NCBI GenBank assembly: GCA_014803505.1
Contig: JAAVBM010000123.1
Location: 1 to 64,000 of the forward strand
Direction of reading: 5' to 3'
DNA: 64,000 nucleotides
DNA from: a bacterium
GTDB taxonomy: Bacteria; Cyanobacteriota; Vampirovibrionia; Gastranaerophilales; Gastranaerophilaceae
Shown here: piece after piece, positions 63,547 to 64,000 of the stretch
Layout of the letters: the number at the start of each line of letters is the position of its first letter
Numbering within the stretch: position 1 is the first letter of the stretch
Position numbers and translations under genes: made by a program
The notes under the pieces: generated by a model
The model's input: the letters and a program-made list of their open reading frames with translations, nothing else
Told to the model about the DNA's origin: nothing
The model's database searches: none

Positions 63547-63999
63547 ATGAAAGAATATTTAAAACTTAATACTGAAGAAAATCCAACCCTAATTATTCTG
63601 GGGGTACTCGGGCTTTATTTTCTCATAGCAGGTTTTATATTATATTTATTCTTACTACACAGAATTTCACTATCTGTAACACTTATGTTATGCGGGGTTT
63701 TCACGGCAATCTATTTCCCTCGATTTTTAGTTATCAAAAAAATTATAACTAAAGACGACATAAAAATAATTGATGACTCCATAATTATAAATAATAGAAA
63801 AATAGACTTTGCCGAAATAATAGATTTTAAAGTAAAAATATTCAAACCTCAAGTTATATTCTTTTTTAACAATAAAATGCTAGTATTCCAAGAAGCAAAA
63901 ATGATGCTGCAAACAAATTCAGAACAAATACCATTCTCTGTAATAGGAACAGAAAAAATCCGATTACTTCAAGAATTTCTTTCACATATTATACATTAA
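63547..63999 (+). CDS. Small membrane protein with PH-like C-terminal part
   Basis: A 150-aa protein that ends just before the window's edge. Two hydrophobic segments (about 17-36 and 43-60) are followed by a beta-rich region (DDIKIIDDSIIINNRKIDF) that looks like the bacterial PH-type domain behind paired helices. GGAGCAGG precedes the ATG. It is 22 nt after the previous small membrane-protein gene. Function unknown. Confidence 0.5.
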   Translation: MKEYLKLNTEENPTLIILGVLGLYFLIAGFILYLFLLHRISLSVTLMLCGVFTAIYFPRFLVIKKIITKDDIKIIDDSIIINNRKIDFAEIIDFKVKIFKPQVIFFFNNKMLVFQEAKMMLQTNSEQIPFSVIGTEKIRLLQEFLSHIIH

Positions 64000-64000
64000 A

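Overview
The window is AT-rich, carries no rRNA or tRNA that I can see, and looks like a chromosome segment from a Gram-negative relative of Cyanobacteria, most likely the non-photosynthetic Melainabacteria/Vampirovibrionia group (Gastranaerophilales-like gut lineage). The reasons are a Ycf45-type AAA ATPase with a C-terminal R3H domain, a long cyanobacterial-style NusB, envelope genes that imply an outer membrane (LpxA, a TonB C-terminal domain, an OmpA domain) and a type IV pilin-like prepilin of the kind common in that group. The lineage call is inference from families; no 16S is present.

Layout: (1) 1-4546 holds a GC-richer non-coding stretch, groEL-groES on the minus strand and the Ycf45-like ATPase. 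(2) 4547-11816 is a minus-strand three-gene unit: a 1234-aa acidic membrane protein ending in a TonB-like domain, a small sigma-like factor and a zinc-ribbon/NTPase/TPR protein. (3) 11984-13542 has a small membrane protein and a two-gene phage-tail-like cassette with its own promoter and terminator. (4) 13661-17221 carries cysE, ribE, ribBA and a GNAT enzyme. (5) 17254-22960 holds three large unrecognised proteins. (6) 23026-39627 is mainly housekeeping: ispH, rpsA, nusB, an Fe-type alcohol dehydrogenase, a dicarboxylate/amino acid symporter, ileS, dnaB and uvrC, mixed with small secreted or hypothetical genes. (7) 39635-44430 is a minus-strand run rimI, bioY, a MotA/ExbB/ZorA-like plus MotB/ZorB-like pair, a UPF0210 protein and an acidic-tailed protein. 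(8) 44752-50001 is the infA-rpmJ-rpsM-rpsK-rpsD-rpoA-rplQ-truA-rplM-rpsI operon, with foldable leaders before infA, rpsM and rpsD. (9) 50075-55891 has hypotheticals, two XRE regulators, an M29 aminopeptidase, a pilin-like protein and lpxA. (10) 55984-56230 is a tandem repeat array. (11) 56279-63999 has ftsY, an MpaA-like carboxypeptidase, cysS, a divergent AbrB-type regulator, a SpoIID-like protein, murJ and two small membrane proteins.

Points that stand out: a possible envelope-to-transcription signalling unit (region 2); a compact proton-channel/OmpA motor pair resembling ZorAB without the other Zorya genes; a recurring promoter form, TGA-TAnnnT-N6-ATG, which would give leaderless mRNAs for ribE, uvrC, rimI and ftsY; a three-way-junction-like leader in front of infA; a HIGH motif changed to HVGT in isoleucyl-tRNA synthetase; a UvrC that lacks its C-terminal HhH domain; and a short N-terminal motif (hydrophobic-x-F-x-G) shared by otherwise unrelated proteins of unknown function.
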